Shown: piece by piece, positions 1 to 13,071 of the stretch
Layout of the letters: every line of letters starts with the position of its first letter
Position numbering within the stretch: the first letter of the stretch is position 1
Source: Lineus longissimus
Taxonomy: Eukaryota; Nemertea; Pilidiophora; Heteronemertea; Lineidae
Length of the DNA: 64,000 nt
NCBI RefSeq assembly: GCF_910592395.1
Contig: NC_088322.1
Span: 11,155,431 to 11,219,430 of the forward strand
Reading direction: 5' to 3'
Position numbers and translations under genes: made by a program
The notes under the pieces: model-generated
Database searches by the model: none
Told to the model about the DNA's origin: nothing
Seen by the model: the letters and a program-made list of their open reading frames with translations, nothing else

Positions 1-2100
1 TGTGTCAAGAAAAAGCCCAGAATGTCACAATTAATGAGGAAATTACAACATGTCAGTTGCCAAAGACAAGTCAAGAATTAAAGTGTCAATCACATTTTGT
101 ATGTGTCAAAGTGAATAAGATATAATGACTTTCAAAATATCAAAGCAAAGGTAGTTCCGTCATGTTAACACAGGCCCCATTGTTTACCCATGCTCCTCGA
201 ATCGATGAGCAGAATACAGGCGCTGTGAAAAATCAGAATTCGAATCATAACGGTCCATCCCGAAAAAAATTCGATACACAAACCTACGGAAAGGCGATGC
301 ACATATTATTACAGTTTAACTTGGCTTACTGACCAAGGCTGGGGACACCACTGAGAGAACGCCTCCTACTGAAAATCCCACCCTTCGGTTTTATACCCGC
401 CGGACATCTACAAGGTCAAGAGTAGCATTGAAACAGTTGCTGGTGTAATTTATTCATGGCTTGCTGTGTCCACGGTGCCTAGAGGCCCAAACGCGACCGA
501 ACCTCGGCGGGGCCTGACTGACCGCAGTAGAACATCACGCCTTGGTCGCACCCTCTATTGAAGGGCACCACAGGCACTCTGTTTCAACGACGCCCACACC
601 CTCCCATCGAGAAAACCAATAACTTGCATTGAGGACCATGACCCGGCATATGCCGTGCCAAAACATCAAATTCTGGTCAGACACCCGCCATTGAGACCGA
701 CAGTAATAAAAAAACTTACTCCTCATGTGACACTTTGCATCAAAATCTCAATTTGCAATATACTTTGAGCCATTTACCAGGTACGCTGCATTGTCAAAGT
801 CATGGGGTTCAAGATGAAACCCATCTTTGCCTTCTTCCTCCTTCCACATGTCCAACAAAACAAAGGAAAACAGGATGTGTTGTGTAAAAGGGCTCAATTT
901 TATTGATATTCTCGTTGTGTCAGTTATGAAAACATTCAGTGACATAAACTGACCCCCGTCGATGAGCGGTCGGTCACATCCCCACTCCCAGCGGACGAAC
1001 CCTCTCCTCTTACCCCATGAACATCACAGAAGGTCAACAAAAACATGCTTCGTCTGGAACAGTGCTACATTAATTCACTGACCTCACTATTAGCCGCAGC
1101 GCCCGAGGTGTCAGTTCGTGCTCAACTGACCGTAGCTGGCGGCAGGATTGCAATGAGGGCGTGCCGCGGACAGCATCACGAGACTTAAGTAATTTTCAGA
1201 TCGTAGACAAAAATATCATCAGAAGATGAGGTCTCGCCCATTTTTTGTGAAATAGCAAACTCTTCTTATTATGGAATGTTATGTTTCATTTTGAAGTTCT
1301 GGTTCTCTTTCACATCATTCATTGTCTCAATGGATTTTTTTTCGTTTTGGTAACTGATATATGTTATTACGAGGAAGACACCCATAAAGGTGTGTCTCAT
1401 AGATTATCGATTTTAATGTTATATCCTACTTATCGGCACATTCTATGGTTTTATGGATGAGCATTATCGGTACATACACTCTAAGAAATAAAGGGTTTTG
1501 AGCTTCTGAAAAAGCTTTATATATTTTTAGTCAACACGGATCTCCGTAGAGGTTTTTCAAAATATCAAAAGCCTATATTTCTAAGTGTGTTATGTATATT
1601 CCGGTGATATCATTTTTTTAAATTCATTCGGCCGCCTTAGCCTTGGTCGACAACCCTACACTAAGAGAAGGAGAATTCCGATATAGAACCCGGGCAATAA
1701 ATGCCCGTAAAGGTCCGCCGAAGTCAGCGGAGTACCACCCTTCCCTATATAATGGTTACTGGGAAAACCAAATACATTCAACGCACATTAGGTCTATCGC
1801 TCCCTTTCATGAAGAGAACAGAACTGTAGGGTGATCATGATCTACATGCGTCTGGACAGATAATGATAGGCTATTTCATCTTTGGCTCATGATTAACATC
1901 CGACATTGCCTTCAGTTCATGATCAGAAAAGACATTGAACCAGGGTTGTTTAGAATGTATAGCACAGGGACTTCACATGCATAGGGACGGGTAAGTCAGC
2001 TTGACGATTTTTTATTTTTTATTTTCCTTCCTTGTTTTATTCAATGCTACAACCTGCTCGGCATTTCCGACCGGCATTGATGACTAGGGTTGATTGAGGA
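1..2100. other. No gene recognised; AT-rich intergenic DNA
   Basis: No open stretch here combines credible splice sites with a recognisable protein. The short open frames (for example around 1643-1834 +) have no family signature. From about 1200 to 1620 the sequence is strongly AT-rich and looks non-coding. An exon of a gene lying outside the window cannot be excluded. Confidence 0.5.
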
Positions 2101-2144
2101 AAGCAATTAAGCCAAATAGACATGCCTAGAGTCTCCACGTCGAC

Positions 2145-2213
2145 AGTGGGGATCAAACCAGGGACCTCATGACCACTAGTTAAAGGCCCGAGCCACTACA
2201 TCACTGCGTCTCA
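2145..2213 (-). repeat. tRNA-derived SINE relic
   Basis: On the minus strand a pol III type 2 promoter layout is visible. An A-box-like TAGTGGCTCGGG lies at 2188-2199 and a B box GGTTTGATCCC at 2149-2159, about 40 bases apart as in a tRNA gene. The segment does not fold into a proper tRNA (no matching acceptor stem is seen), so it is read as the tRNA-related head of a SINE rather than a functional tRNA. The body of the element probably continues below 2145, but its end is not clear. Confidence 0.5.
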
Positions 2214-3074
2214 TTTTCGAAGTGTCATTATTGGACACGAAAAAGACATGCCGTGTTTCTTTTTATATCATTCGTAAACTACGAAAATTCTTCCTCGTGT
2301 TAAAGGTGAAATCGCGCCGTTTTCCATAAACAATGCTTCCACTATCAAGAAAAAACTAGCCCTACGAGTTCTGACAAGAGAGAGCCGGTGGCCAGGTGCG
2401 AAAATCAAGTCCCCCAGCCAAATGACCGAGAACAACCCACAGTAAAATGTCGAAATCTGTCATATTTTCTTTGTTAATTCTTGCGGGTTTTTTCACATTG
2501 TTAGGCCCAGTCAATTTTTTTATTGTGCCGCCCAAAAATGGCTGTGGCGTTGTTGAAAAATTAAATAAAATTTGCTTGAGGCCAGGTGTTGGATATATTT
2601 TTTTCAAAAGCCATAAGGCGACAGACCTTGTGCACTGATTTTTCATAAGAATAACACTAGCCACAAATATCATAGGTTTTTTATTGTTAAGCCCTCTTAA
2701 TTTCTTTTCGGGTTGAGGTTTTTTGTTTCCTCAACTCTCTCCCATGGTCTGAGATCACGAGCTGACTTGTACCAGGTGTTCAAACCGCAGATTAAACCCG
2801 CTAAGCCAGTGCATGATTTTTCTGGAAAATAACACGAGAGGGGTGGAACCGTCATATTTTTTCATTGTGGTATTTTTTGTTGCATTTTTGTCAGAGATTT
2901 TCTTGGTTCAGGGCCGTTTGTTTGGTATGTACTGACATACTGCTTGGGGATGATTGATAGCCGATCCTGACCCGTGCCTGTTACACGGTACATGTACACA
3001 CAATGACATCACAATACGATAATGAGATACGAAAATCTCCTTTCAGCAGACGATAATGAGACGACCTTGCGAAA

Positions 3075-3258
3075 TCACAATGCACCCGGCTCGGTTGTCT
3101 TCCGAACCTTATCAAATGTGCATCTGTCGAACTTTGTGTTAAGATCTTGCCACGACAAGAAATCGCACTGAAAGGGCGAGAAATAATTAAACAAATGCTC
3201 GAAAATGGCCAGCGTCGAGAAAATCAACGCTGAACACGCAACGCTAATCGTCGCTTTA
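3075..3258 (-). CDS. Possible exon with one hydrophobic segment (weak candidate)
   Basis: A minus-strand open stretch has coding-like codon use (many C/G third positions). It encodes a hydrophobic helix (SVACSALIFSTLAIF) followed by a cysteine-containing loop (FSPFQCDFL) and a charged stretch ending near FDKVRK. A pyrimidine-rich acceptor-like tract ending in AG lies just upstream on that strand near 3270-3285, and a weak GT donor follows FDK. The layout vaguely resembles the first transmembrane segment and extracellular loop of a multi-pass channel, but no family motif is present and I do not assign one. It may be chance. Confidence 0.15.
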
Positions 3259-4753
3259 TTCTTCTCGTGAATTCTCAAGAGAAGTAGAGCAAATCACCCG
3301 ACTGTTTTTGCGGTAAGGTGCACGGAAGCAACCTGGCGATTCTATGGTGTTTAACGTCCGCTATTGTTTCGTTCGCCTGTGGCATTGTTCATTTTCTTAA
3401 GTGGATAAATAGGTAATCTTTGGCAGGAGTGTTCGGACCGCATATGCTCCAAAATATCAATCCCAGAAACGAAATGATTTCCCTTTTGAGACCTTGGATT
3501 GCGGTCAGTCCAGACACTTCTCGATGAGAAAACAGGTCTACGTACAGGAAACGGGTTTGTTGTGCTCCCAGGTTGCGCTGCGACGAAGATGTATGTTCCC
3601 AAAGTGATTCCAGCGTAGCCCGAAGGCAGGAACGATCGCCTCTGATTTACATGAAATTTCAAATGACTAGATGATATCCCAGAGCAGCTGGTGGGCCAAA
3701 GAAGATGAGGACATTACAACTGATAGCATCAGAGGAACTCGGTCAACAAACAAGAAGGACGCATATTATATCGAAGATTGATAGTCGAGGATGCCTTAGG
3801 CTTCCCATACTTCACCAAAAACCTGAAACCCTTTCTTAAAGAGCGTTACACATCTTTGATACGGAAATCCATAATCTTAAAGTTTCCCTGTCGTATCAGA
3901 TAAGATTTCGATTCATCAAAATCCTCCGCAGAAAAATGTCAAAATATTTCCCCCCTTGCTTACTTGGCGACAAAGCCCCTTTCTTGCCCCTCAAACAATC
4001 ACCTGGGTTCCTCCTTTGATAGATAGCTCGGGGGCGGGTTATGACTTGAACGATTTCAGGCTTAGAATCGGAACAGTTCGTGTCCCTTATTCCCACTCAC
4101 GCCCCTTTCCGCCCTTTTGTGACCCTCTATTATCGTGGCTTATGGTATCTACAATACTTGTGTAATGATTACCAGCGTTTTGTTAACCATTTTAGGGTCG
4201 TGGGAGGGCATCGCTATCAAAGGGGGTGCCATCTCCATTCTATACAAAGACATGATACAACATACTAGAGGTATGCCTGTATTGGCGTCCATTGCACTTG
4301 TATTGTATGTATGATATACACATATTATATGCAGCGTGATGATGATGGCGATGAAGAGAGATGAAAATTGAAGGCAAACCCTCACCCATGACCTGCAAGT
4401 GGCTGGCGAGAACCTTGACTTCGAATTGATTGGCCTAAGCGTTGGCGAAGAGACTTCTCTTCCAGTGCAAATGTATCATTTGCTCATTTGTTCAAGTGTT
4501 CATCTCCACATTGAATAACCCAATCATGAAATGGACCCAGGGCATTACCATACTGGTTGAAAAAGTCTTTATCTCCATTTTCAATGACATTAATTCCCTT
4601 TTCTGACTCTAAATGGTCGTCTCTCACGTTCCTGCTGCAGACCAAGCAGTTTATGCTGCATAGCGGTGACTAAATGTGTTTCTGCATGCCGATGCTGATC
4701 CTACAAATGCAGGCGGCTTTGTCTGAGGTCCATCCATGCATTGAACTGGTCCT

Positions 4754-5949
4754 CTAATGTTCTTTCCCGTAAGTGTTCTTTATGCAGCCAAATGTACCAT
4801 TTGCGTCAATGACTATTTCTTTAACCCCACCATCACTTGAATATAGCAGCCCAACTGTAAAAATCACTGTCCCGTGTGGGTAAATAACCAAATACCCGCT
4901 GGGACAGAGCGTAGTTTTCGCGCTAAGAATCATCTCAAATCGCTGGATTTGAAGATTTTGGGTGCCCTCCACAGCTTAATCTTTCAGACTTTACGAAACT
5001 AGGGGTTTTCTACTTTTTCAATAAACGGAATGAGGATTGGCAAAGAATAGATTGAACCTCCCATCGAGTCATGGTAGGAGTAAATGGACTTCAGGTTTTA
5101 CCCTCGAGGCATTGAGAGACGTCAAATTCAAATCCAGGGTCTTTTCCTTCAATATCAATAACACTTATGAACATTCCGTCAGAACCTATCAATACCGTAA
5201 TTATCTCCTCGAAATCGCAAACGATTCAGTTTTCTTTGCAATACTTTCGCAGAAGAACGGCATGGGTATACCGCGATTAAATTGAATAAAATGCGGGTCA
5301 ACCGAGAACCGACCAATTTTCACATTATAACAAATAACTGATCCCGTTTTCCAGAATAGAGGTATCTCTCTTCGCTATGAAACAGCCTTTGGTCTTCTGT
5401 ATCATCATCCATAACCTGTTTTTTGTGCAACACAATACTGGAGGTCCTGGTTTTTTCCTGTAATTATAGAGTACGAATTTTCCTGATTGGTTGCTGTCTT
5501 CCGTTTGACGGGCGCAAAAACTTCTCGAAAAGCCGACGTTGGTATCTCTTCAACCGGAGCAACGGGGGTTCCAGTGGGTTTGCGTGACGGTATAGCAGAA
5601 AAGCTGTTACTTAAAGCAAGACGAGGCCTTGGTATTGTTAAATGTGTTGGAACGATTGACCTCTGCGAATCCTCGCCTTCTTTATACAATCATTGACAAA
5701 GACATGCCTCTATTTCCTATGAGATTGATAACGTTTATCGTATGAAGTATTAGTTTTGATCCATTTCAACAGATAAAAAACAAAAGACTTAACTCGAAAA
5801 CAACTTCTGAGTGCGAGATTTGTGCTAAGGGAACCATGGCCCCCTAAATCAAACCACAATTCTGTGAACTGTTCCACAGAAGGGATATTTCCATCGCAGC
5901 GAAGTGCGATGATCGCACGCGACAAAAATCTCTCGTTGGCAGTTGCCAT
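4754..5949 (-). pseudogene. Cluster of coding-like minus-strand stretches; unknown, possibly broken or multi-exon gene
   Basis: Four minus-strand stretches look like protein rather than shadow frames. (a) About 5820-5949 begins MATANERFLSRAI and reads on through an acidic/aromatic stretch. (b) 5451-5689 is a basic, proline-rich stretch. (c) 5332-5450 is acidic (VMDDDTEDQRLF) and is joined to (b) only by a +1 shift at an A6 run (5451-5456). (d) 5102-5207 and 4754-4974 are two putative exons joined in phase 1 through GT at 5101/5100 and AG at 4976/4975; the second contains CPSGYLVIYPHGTVIF. The phases of the last two agree, but their acceptors lack good pyrimidine tracts. I recognise no family. 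It may be a small multi-exon gene, a pseudogene with a frameshift, or chance. Confidence 0.28.
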
Positions 5950-8900
5950 CGCACCCGGCGGTGATGATCACTTCCACCCGCAGGATCTCCAGAGAAACGT
6001 TTTGCTTTTCTTTTTGCTCTTTCATCATTTTCCCTCCTTTTTTAATTTGTCTTCGACTGATTGTCCAAGATTATACCAGACTGGTTGAAGCTGCCAAAAT
6101 GTTGGTCATTACCCATAATTCGCCGGGCTTTTTTCAATCGTAGGATCCTAATCATCACTTAGATTTTTCCCCGTGCGAAATCTCTCCGTTTTCAGGAAAA
6201 CAATCTGCGAACATAACGATAATTAGTCTTAATCTAACCAGTAAATTCGAGCTAATTAGGATTGTTTGTAACCATACCCCCAACAAATTATCCAAAGATA
6301 TTTGCCGAACGCAAAATGGCCGGCACAAACACTCATCACGCATTTAGTATCCGATTTGCCACCGATGGTTTTGAATGATCAGATTTCATGCGATCATGGC
6401 TCGTTGATTTGATGGCTCTATTCGAATTTGAGTGTTTCTGACGACACTATTCAACGAGATCGCTATCTAGTCGTGAAATTTGAAATCAATACTCCTCGGC
6501 ATGAACAAGGGACGTGCCGCTTCTGCTCGCCGTATGGCAGCCGTAGAGGCAACTGTGCGGAGTTACGCGCTATCGGTATTTCAGTCAGGACAACCTTATT
6601 GATCCCCGCTGAACACGGTGACCAGTCGGATAATTCTGTCACAATAGTACAACGTTCATATCGACCTATGTAGCCAACAACAGTTCATGTTTGTGACGAA
6701 GATGCTGCAATCAACACCAATCATACGAAAGTTTTTTTCTCTCCTTTATCTATAAACCAAGTTCTTGTAAACGTCATCTTTCAGCAATGGTAGTTTGCCT
6801 TTCTATCGAAGTGCCAAAACTACGATCAGCCGCTGAATTCACGTCATTCAAGGTACACCGTTCCGCAGTTTTGGTGGCATATTATTCTTTATTTTCTGCC
6901 CGAATTCCTACTACAATGATAAAAAGAGTTGAACACCTGAAAAGATTATTTTCAGTGACCCACTTGAGAAGATTCGCTTTTAAAACACAGTAACATGGGG
7001 TGTGAAGTCTTATAAAACTTTAAATTGGTCTATATTAGTTCGCTTGACGTTATAGATCGTATCTTCTCAAGTCCATGATGTTATCAGTGCCCCATTTGCG
7101 CTCCCAATAGACAGCTTCTGTGACACTTACTATTAAGAAATATTGCAGTAAATCTTTATTGTGGTCGCTATTCACGACCAAGTATGTGCTTGTGATTAGC
7201 CGACTCTATAGGTAACGCCCACCAATCCGGTTTTACTGTAGTTAAACCATGATATGAGAACTTGAGTCTTTGTCCGAGCCTTTCATGAAATGATTGAAGC
7301 ACATCGCGACGGGAGTTCTGCTGTTTACAGACACCCAGAGGTGTCAGTGTTTAGAGCGTCCCATTCAAGTCGCGCTATGTTAACACGATTCTAAGGATGG
7401 TGCAAAATAGCTTCCTTTCAGACTTCATAAATCAAGAGGATCTCTTCTATACTGTAATAGCCGCGACCCGGAGTGCCTTGTATGAAACTTGTCAAGAGTT
7501 CTTAAGTCTAAAGCATTCCACACCGGTCGCTTGTAAGGCACAGCAGGAACCCCTTTTCGCAAGACGCGAAGGAAAATGCTTTGGAAGTAGGACAACACTT
7601 GGACGGCGCATTTGTTTCCTATTTCTATCAACTCGGTAAAGGCTACCAACGCAAAGGGAAACCCGTCCCCGGTGTCCAAAAGCTCTTTTTATGAACAGCT
7701 GAATGTACCTGGTGGGAGGTAGGTCTTCTGGATGCGAGGGTAGCCAAAGGACCTGTTGATATTCTGTGCATGCGCGTTACGACATTTATTATGTAAATTA
7801 GGGTCATCCGGCACAAAGACATCAAAAATCTCCTGCGGTGCGTCATGATCTTGTCATGAAAGGCGCACATTTAAGAATGCATCGCGAATAGGCCGCATCA
7901 ATAGCGAGACATGAGAACTTAAAGGTTTTAATAGGCTGGCGAACAAAGAGATAGCGCCTAGAAGACTGATTGCCCGACCCGATAAAGCGCCGTGAGTGCG
8001 AAGGGGCAGACCAGGGCGGGCATAACACGATTAGAAAGCGTTCAGTAAACAAACTGACAAACTTGGAGGGCCTGCTCCGTTCTGCTTTACGGCCTTTTCC
8101 AGGCTAGGCTTCAGACGAAAGTGCTAATGATGTCAATGTAGGATTAAGATGAATTATTTGGACCAACGGGGCGCCAGAGTCAGCGCATCTTCAGCAGAAT
8201 TCTTCACATTTCCTGTCTGTATCCATAACAATTAGAGACAGTTCTTGGACAATGTCTTTTGGCACTGTCGCCAGTCTGTCGCCAACTCAAGAGGACACTT
8301 GGGGACACTTTTCTTTCCCCAATTAATAATATAACAATCCGTTTTAATGGCCATATCCGTCACACTATAGTTAAAGGGGAGCGAAAGTTGTAAAGTTTGG
8401 CTATAGAAATCACAACCGCTTCTTTTGAGTTGATTCACGCAATTTGTACTACTAAATTACATGCTATCTTATCTTGGGGTCCATCTTTAAGTGTGTTTGG
8501 TCTGAGAGTCATAAGTCACTGTAGACCGTTTTGCGTCTAACCCATCATCATGAGTCTCAATCTGAGAGCCTTGAAATAAAACGTTCATATGGTAAATCGT
8601 GCTTATCTGCCCTTTGGCAAGATAAACAAGAAAACTAGATAAATGAGGTTGATCAAGGGGACAGCTTTGAATGACCAATGCAGTCATATCATGAACGGTA
8701 CAGGCAACGGGTGGTTTACGTCGCGTCAGTTTTAGTTGGGACGGGACTCCGTCAGGGCCGAAGAGTTCTCAGTACATTTTTACATACATTGCAAGCAGTC
8801 GTGGTTTACAAGAAGGGTGTGAAAAGTGCATTGTGCTGGATTTAGGGTAAAGTTACCATGTTGAAAAAGAGGCATGCATTTCTCTTGGGTTTTTTCTCGA

Positions 8901-9047
8901 AGACCTTTGATAAAAATGTTCATTACCAGCTATTGCGGGCCTAGCCAATTAAGCCAATTAGTGCACCTGCTTAATTGGTCCTGGCAAGCCTAATGGAAAA
9001 TGCATAGGAAATATCAATAAAGTTGGCTTTTTGGGCGGGGTGTTAAA
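5950..9047. other. No gene recognised
   Basis: Open frames here are short, overlap on both strands and show no family signature. A TAATTA-rich, apparently non-coding patch lies at about 6190-6350. Nothing else could be supported. Confidence 0.45.
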
Positions 9048-9392
9048 ATAATCCCAACTCCCGACTTCTGACACAATTCTATATATGTCTAGGTATTTAC
9101 TGGCAAAATTTGAAGTGATTTGGATGGAAATTCGATGGGTCCATCTATAGGCTGAAAATTTTGGTAAATCTGTAATGCTTCACTCGTAGCCCGTAGTGTA
9201 AATTCCTGAGAAATTGGGTTTTGGGGGCTTTTCTAGCTGCGCTAGCTCCGAAACTATACATTTGATACAAACTCCCGACTTCAGACGTGATTGATATAAC
9301 TCTTAGGATTATATTCCCAAGATTTCAGCTTTATTGGAGAAAAATTCATAGTGTCCATAGGGGGGCTGAAAATTGGAGGATTTTCAATTTTT
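9048..9392. repeat. Diverged direct duplication (two copies)
   Basis: Two stretches, about 9050-9165 and 9263-9390, share a common order of words: AACTCCCGACTTC, a TATAACTCT/TATATGTCT-like middle, a gaaattc/gaaaaattc segment, GTCCAT, then GGCTGAAAATT. They are in the same orientation with a period of about 214 bases and many substitutions and small indels. This looks like an old tandem duplication of unknown sequence, or two monomers of a decayed repeat family. Confidence 0.5.
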
Positions 9393-10028
9393 TTCCCAAC
9401 AAATATGCGAAAAATATTACTTTCCACCTAGAATTAATCAAAATTTCGCAAACTATCATAAAGTACTTCCTTGCGACAATCATTTGTGTAGCTTTCAAAA
9501 CTTTTGGCTGATTTATTTGCCCCTTAATTAGCAAAAACCAAACATTTTAGTGTTTGCATGCAACAATGCACAGGAGGCTAATTGCCAGATTAATTTACAC
9601 CTGTCCAATCTCAAACAATAGGAATGATGGAGTCTCCCTCTATTCAAAACAGAGTGTGCTAGGCCTGCCATAGCTGGTAATGTCCAAAAACTTCTTTGCA
9701 ACATTTACAACCAACGGGATATTGAAATGAAGTCTGAGGTTCAGTGGATCTCTGCCCAGGAAACGACGACAGCTAGAGCTGATCAACTTGCAACAGACGA
9801 AATCCATGAACATCAGGCAGAATCCAGCCCCTCTTACAGTGAGGTAAAGATACTCCTGAAAAAGGCTTACAAAACACCTAGCGAGAGAGAAGGGAGGCGC
9901 TAAAAGAACGTATTCACTAACGCCGACTATCAACAACATTGGAAACTAAGTCTTCGACCAAGTGGACGATTGATTTTGCTCCCATCACTCTAATTCCATT
10001 GACAGTTACAGAGACAATTATTTCAATT

Positions 10029-10069
10029 GGGTGGTGGTGGTGGTGGTGGGGGGGGGGGGGGGGGGGGGG
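10029..10069. repeat. (GGT)n/poly-G tract
   Basis: A short GGT repeat runs directly into an uninterrupted G run of more than 20 bases. Comparable runs occur at 41883-41902 (G), 45621-45630 (G), 51755-51764 (G) and 12206-12217 (C). Such runs are prone to length error in assembly and can form quadruplexes. Confidence 0.9.
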
Positions 10070-10271
10070 TATAGAAAATCATGGATACACTCTCTAGCGT
10101 TTCCAAAGTAAACGGATACATATATAATGCCGGCCCCGCGCGTTTCTTCCGACATGGCCTGAAGCCGTCGGAAGCAAGTTGCAACGACTGCGACCCAAAG
10201 ACAAAGGGCGTTTTGCACCTGTTGGTTGACGTGGTAGCATCTTTTTCACCAGCCCAGGCGAGAAAGAATTT

Positions 10272-10340
10272 CCCTTAAGCTCAGTCGGTGGAGTGATGGT
10301 CTTGTTGGCACAAGGTATTGGGTTCAAACCCCGGCTGGAA
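10272..10340 (+). repeat. tRNA-derived SINE relic
   Basis: Plus-strand A-box-like AGCTCAGTCGGTGGAG at 10278-10293 and a good B box GGGTTCAAACC at 10320-10330 have tRNA-like spacing. The region does not close into a full cloverleaf. A second B-box-like GGTTCGATCC lies close by on the opposite strand (10434-10443), so two SINE pieces may face each other here. Confidence 0.5.
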
Positions 10341-10424
10341 CTCAGCGCCTTTCCTCTGTGACATGTGTCTTCGTATAAGAAATTAACCTTTTGATTTTGA
10401 GACGAACCAGGTATGAGGATACAA

Positions 10425-10475
10425 CTTGCGTGAGGATCGAACCTACGACATTTTGATTGCTACGACACCACGTTC
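10425..10475 (-). repeat. tRNA-derived SINE fragment, opposite strand
   Basis: On the minus strand GTAGGTTCGATCCTCAC reads as a near-consensus B box with its T-arm. Upstream sequence (TGGTGTCGTAGCAATC) sits where the anticodon region would be, but no clear A box remains. It is read as a degraded tRNA-related SINE piece. Confidence 0.35.
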
Positions 10476-10949
10476 AATTCGGGAGATTGCCATCATCAGG
10501 CATTTCGGCTGGCTGTGCGTGCACATCCGGAAAGACGCCGGTATATCAGCGGCCGGCACACGCTTCGTCAGGTTTTAATTGGAAGTTTTCACCTCTGAGT
10601 CTTCTCCCAATATACATGTTTATGATTACTAGCAGTAGACCTAAAATCACGGTCAGCGGTGTCTAACAAAGCTAATCAATCAAAATTCGTTCCTCCTGAA
10701 AATATTCATGAGTGGCTAACTGCGTTTGTGACAGTGGTATATTCCACAATGGCCACCAAACGTAAACATCTGCCCCCAGACGGCAAAGAGGAAAATCTCA
10801 GATCGTCCGAAGCGGATTTTATTAACTCTGAAACAGGCCGCCTTCCACGATATTGTCTCCGAATTATCTCGCCTGGTTGGCGCTGCCTGGGTTTTTGCCA
10901 TTTTCGATGTGATACATGGCATCCCGTACAAGAATAACTGTACCACACC

Positions 10950-11660
10950 GTGGAAATTGTTTAGAATATTATTCTCGGGATCTTAAACCGGTGGCGTCTT
11001 TTGTTAACGCGCAGGAAAAGGCAGCGCGTTACTTTCCTTATTTCTAAATCTTGCTCATTTTCAAGACGCTTGCTCGTCCGAGTGGAAACAAGCCTCCCCC
11101 GTTCGCTCGCTTAATGGCCCTGCGATCCTCCTTCAGTGTTATAAAATGGCGATTAGACCCGCTTATTACTTTTCATAATTAGCTGTGTTAGTTTAGAAAC
11201 GTGGCCAGTTTATTTTGGACGGGTCATACCAGATTGAAGCGGGTTGCCCCCCGTCCGGGCCACCAGTCTCGAGATAATTAATTAAGACATTTATTTCACG
11301 AAGTTTAAAGGGGCACTCAGGCGCGATCAGATCAATTTGGGAGGACATCCGTACCATTTCATTTACCCCACAAAAAGTGAATTATGACCCTTCTCCAACC
11401 CTTCTCCCGGCCCATACTATAATGAGAACATTCGCGTTATTAATGCGCGATAAAAAACAACAATTATTTCATTCTATCGGCCGGGTTATTTGACGATTTC
11501 ATTGCGGATGTAACAGAACTTCGGGTGAAATCAAACCGCCACCGTTGCTAATCTAATTGGCCAGAATCGCTGATTAATGACGTCATGCCTCCCATCTCAA
11601 ACTGACCGGTCGAATATAATTATCATAACAAAAAGACGACGAGTAATTTTCTAGATGACA
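10950..11660. promoter_or_regulatory. Candidate cis-regulatory block
   Basis: The base composition is less repetitive and higher in complexity than in the surroundings, with no long open frame. It carries a perfect CRE palindrome TGACGTCA (11578-11585), homeodomain-type cores ATAATTAATTAAG (11274-11286) and TAATCTAATTGG/GATTAATGACG near 11550-11582, and a TATAAAATGG-like box near 11140-11150. It lies about 2.5-3 kb upstream of OLA1. Regulatory function is an inference from motif clustering only. Confidence 0.25.
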
Positions 11661-12981
11661 CTGGGCGTTATGATCAAATTGCTTTGTCTTTCATACGACT
11701 TTGTGCTTGATGCGTGGAGTGTGTATTTTGAAGAAAATGTAGTTGATAATTAATAATTAATACTTTTCTTGCTTCTGTTCGTCCAGTACGAATAAGGATG
11801 CCTCTATTAATTTTTGTTTTATTCCTTAGTGACCGAACTTCTTTAGTTTCATTCACGGCCTCAATGGACGATTTAGCGTCCATTGAAAACATAACAAATG
11901 GATGATAGAGTATCTATTAGATGGTTTAATTGGTCCCAAACTCGCCCCAGTACCGAAATTAACAAATTTCAGACACTGGAATTGATCAATCGCATCAATC
12001 GTTCTTATTGCTGTCAGGCTATCGCAACACCACAATGACAAAGCCCGCAATGCCCTACGCTGCGTTTGTAGTTCTCTGTACAAGCATCTTAAAATCCACT
12101 ATTAAGTTTCAAATTGGCCTCCTTTGTAGACTAACAGGTTTTGAGGGCCAAAGTCATCATCAGCTACATTGGGCATGGGGTGAAGCTATGTGAGGTATAG
12201 TCTACCCCCCCCCCCCCGCCCGGGCCACGTCCTTGACCACGTGCAGTCATGTCCCAAGACCAAGACTAAAACCTTACCAGGAACAGGATCCATTTTCGAA
12301 AAATTCTAGGAAAAATTGGCGATGCCTTCCAGTGGCTAAAAATAAGAAACTGACAAACTGCGGAGTCAAGTAAAAATCCAGGTAGGTCATCCAGTGTGAA
12401 CTCTGGCTAAAGTACCTGGAGACAAGGTACCTAGGGTCTCATTAGGGAGGGTTTTTTGTATTCATGCGCGGCCAAGCCCTAACCGTAGTTCCTAAAATCA
12501 TTGATTTCTCGGTCCTCACAGTACGGCAGTGTTGATTCAGCAGTTGTTTTGGCAAAGACATGTTTTTGTGGAGTTTCTGAAACCTGGAGCGCTACTCAAT
12601 AGGCGGCTAACAAGAAACTACGTTTTTACTGTTGTTGCCGACGTATGTGTACACTGAACTTGGGATGTGCGTCGGCCACGTGTTGAAATGCCGTCCAGTG
12701 CCAGTTGGTGCGTTTTTCGCTGATTTGTGCAAAATTCAACATATCTCAAAAGTTCAATGGTTGACCCTCGTTTTTTTTTGATTTTTGTGTAGCGTAACCA
12801 ACTGTCTTTCATGGGAGAATGGTCACTGTAAGAATTATTCAGGAAGAAATGTATAATATTTGGGGTTTTTCGTGATTGTCCGGCCCAATAATATTGCCAT
12901 TTGGGATGGTGAACAGAGCTAGAAGCAAATGCGACGCTTATGATATGTTAAAGAAATAAATGCCCGATTTAACATCCTGCA
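11661..12981. other. No gene recognised
   Basis: No credible exon was seen. A poly-C run lies at 12206-12217. The short open frames on the minus strand (11674-12083, 12618-12812) carry no family signature. Confidence 0.45.
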
Positions 12982-13071
12982 GAATCAGGGGAATCGGGCG
13001 TGTCCAGTGATATACGACACAAATGGGAATCAGGGGAATCGGGCGTTTCCAGTGATATACGACACAAATGG
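12982..13071. repeat. 45-bp tandem duplication (two units)
   Basis: Units 12982-13026 and 13027-13071 are head to tail and differ by about one base (cgtgtcc versus cgtttcc). The near identity implies a recent duplication or ongoing homogenisation. Confidence 0.85.
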
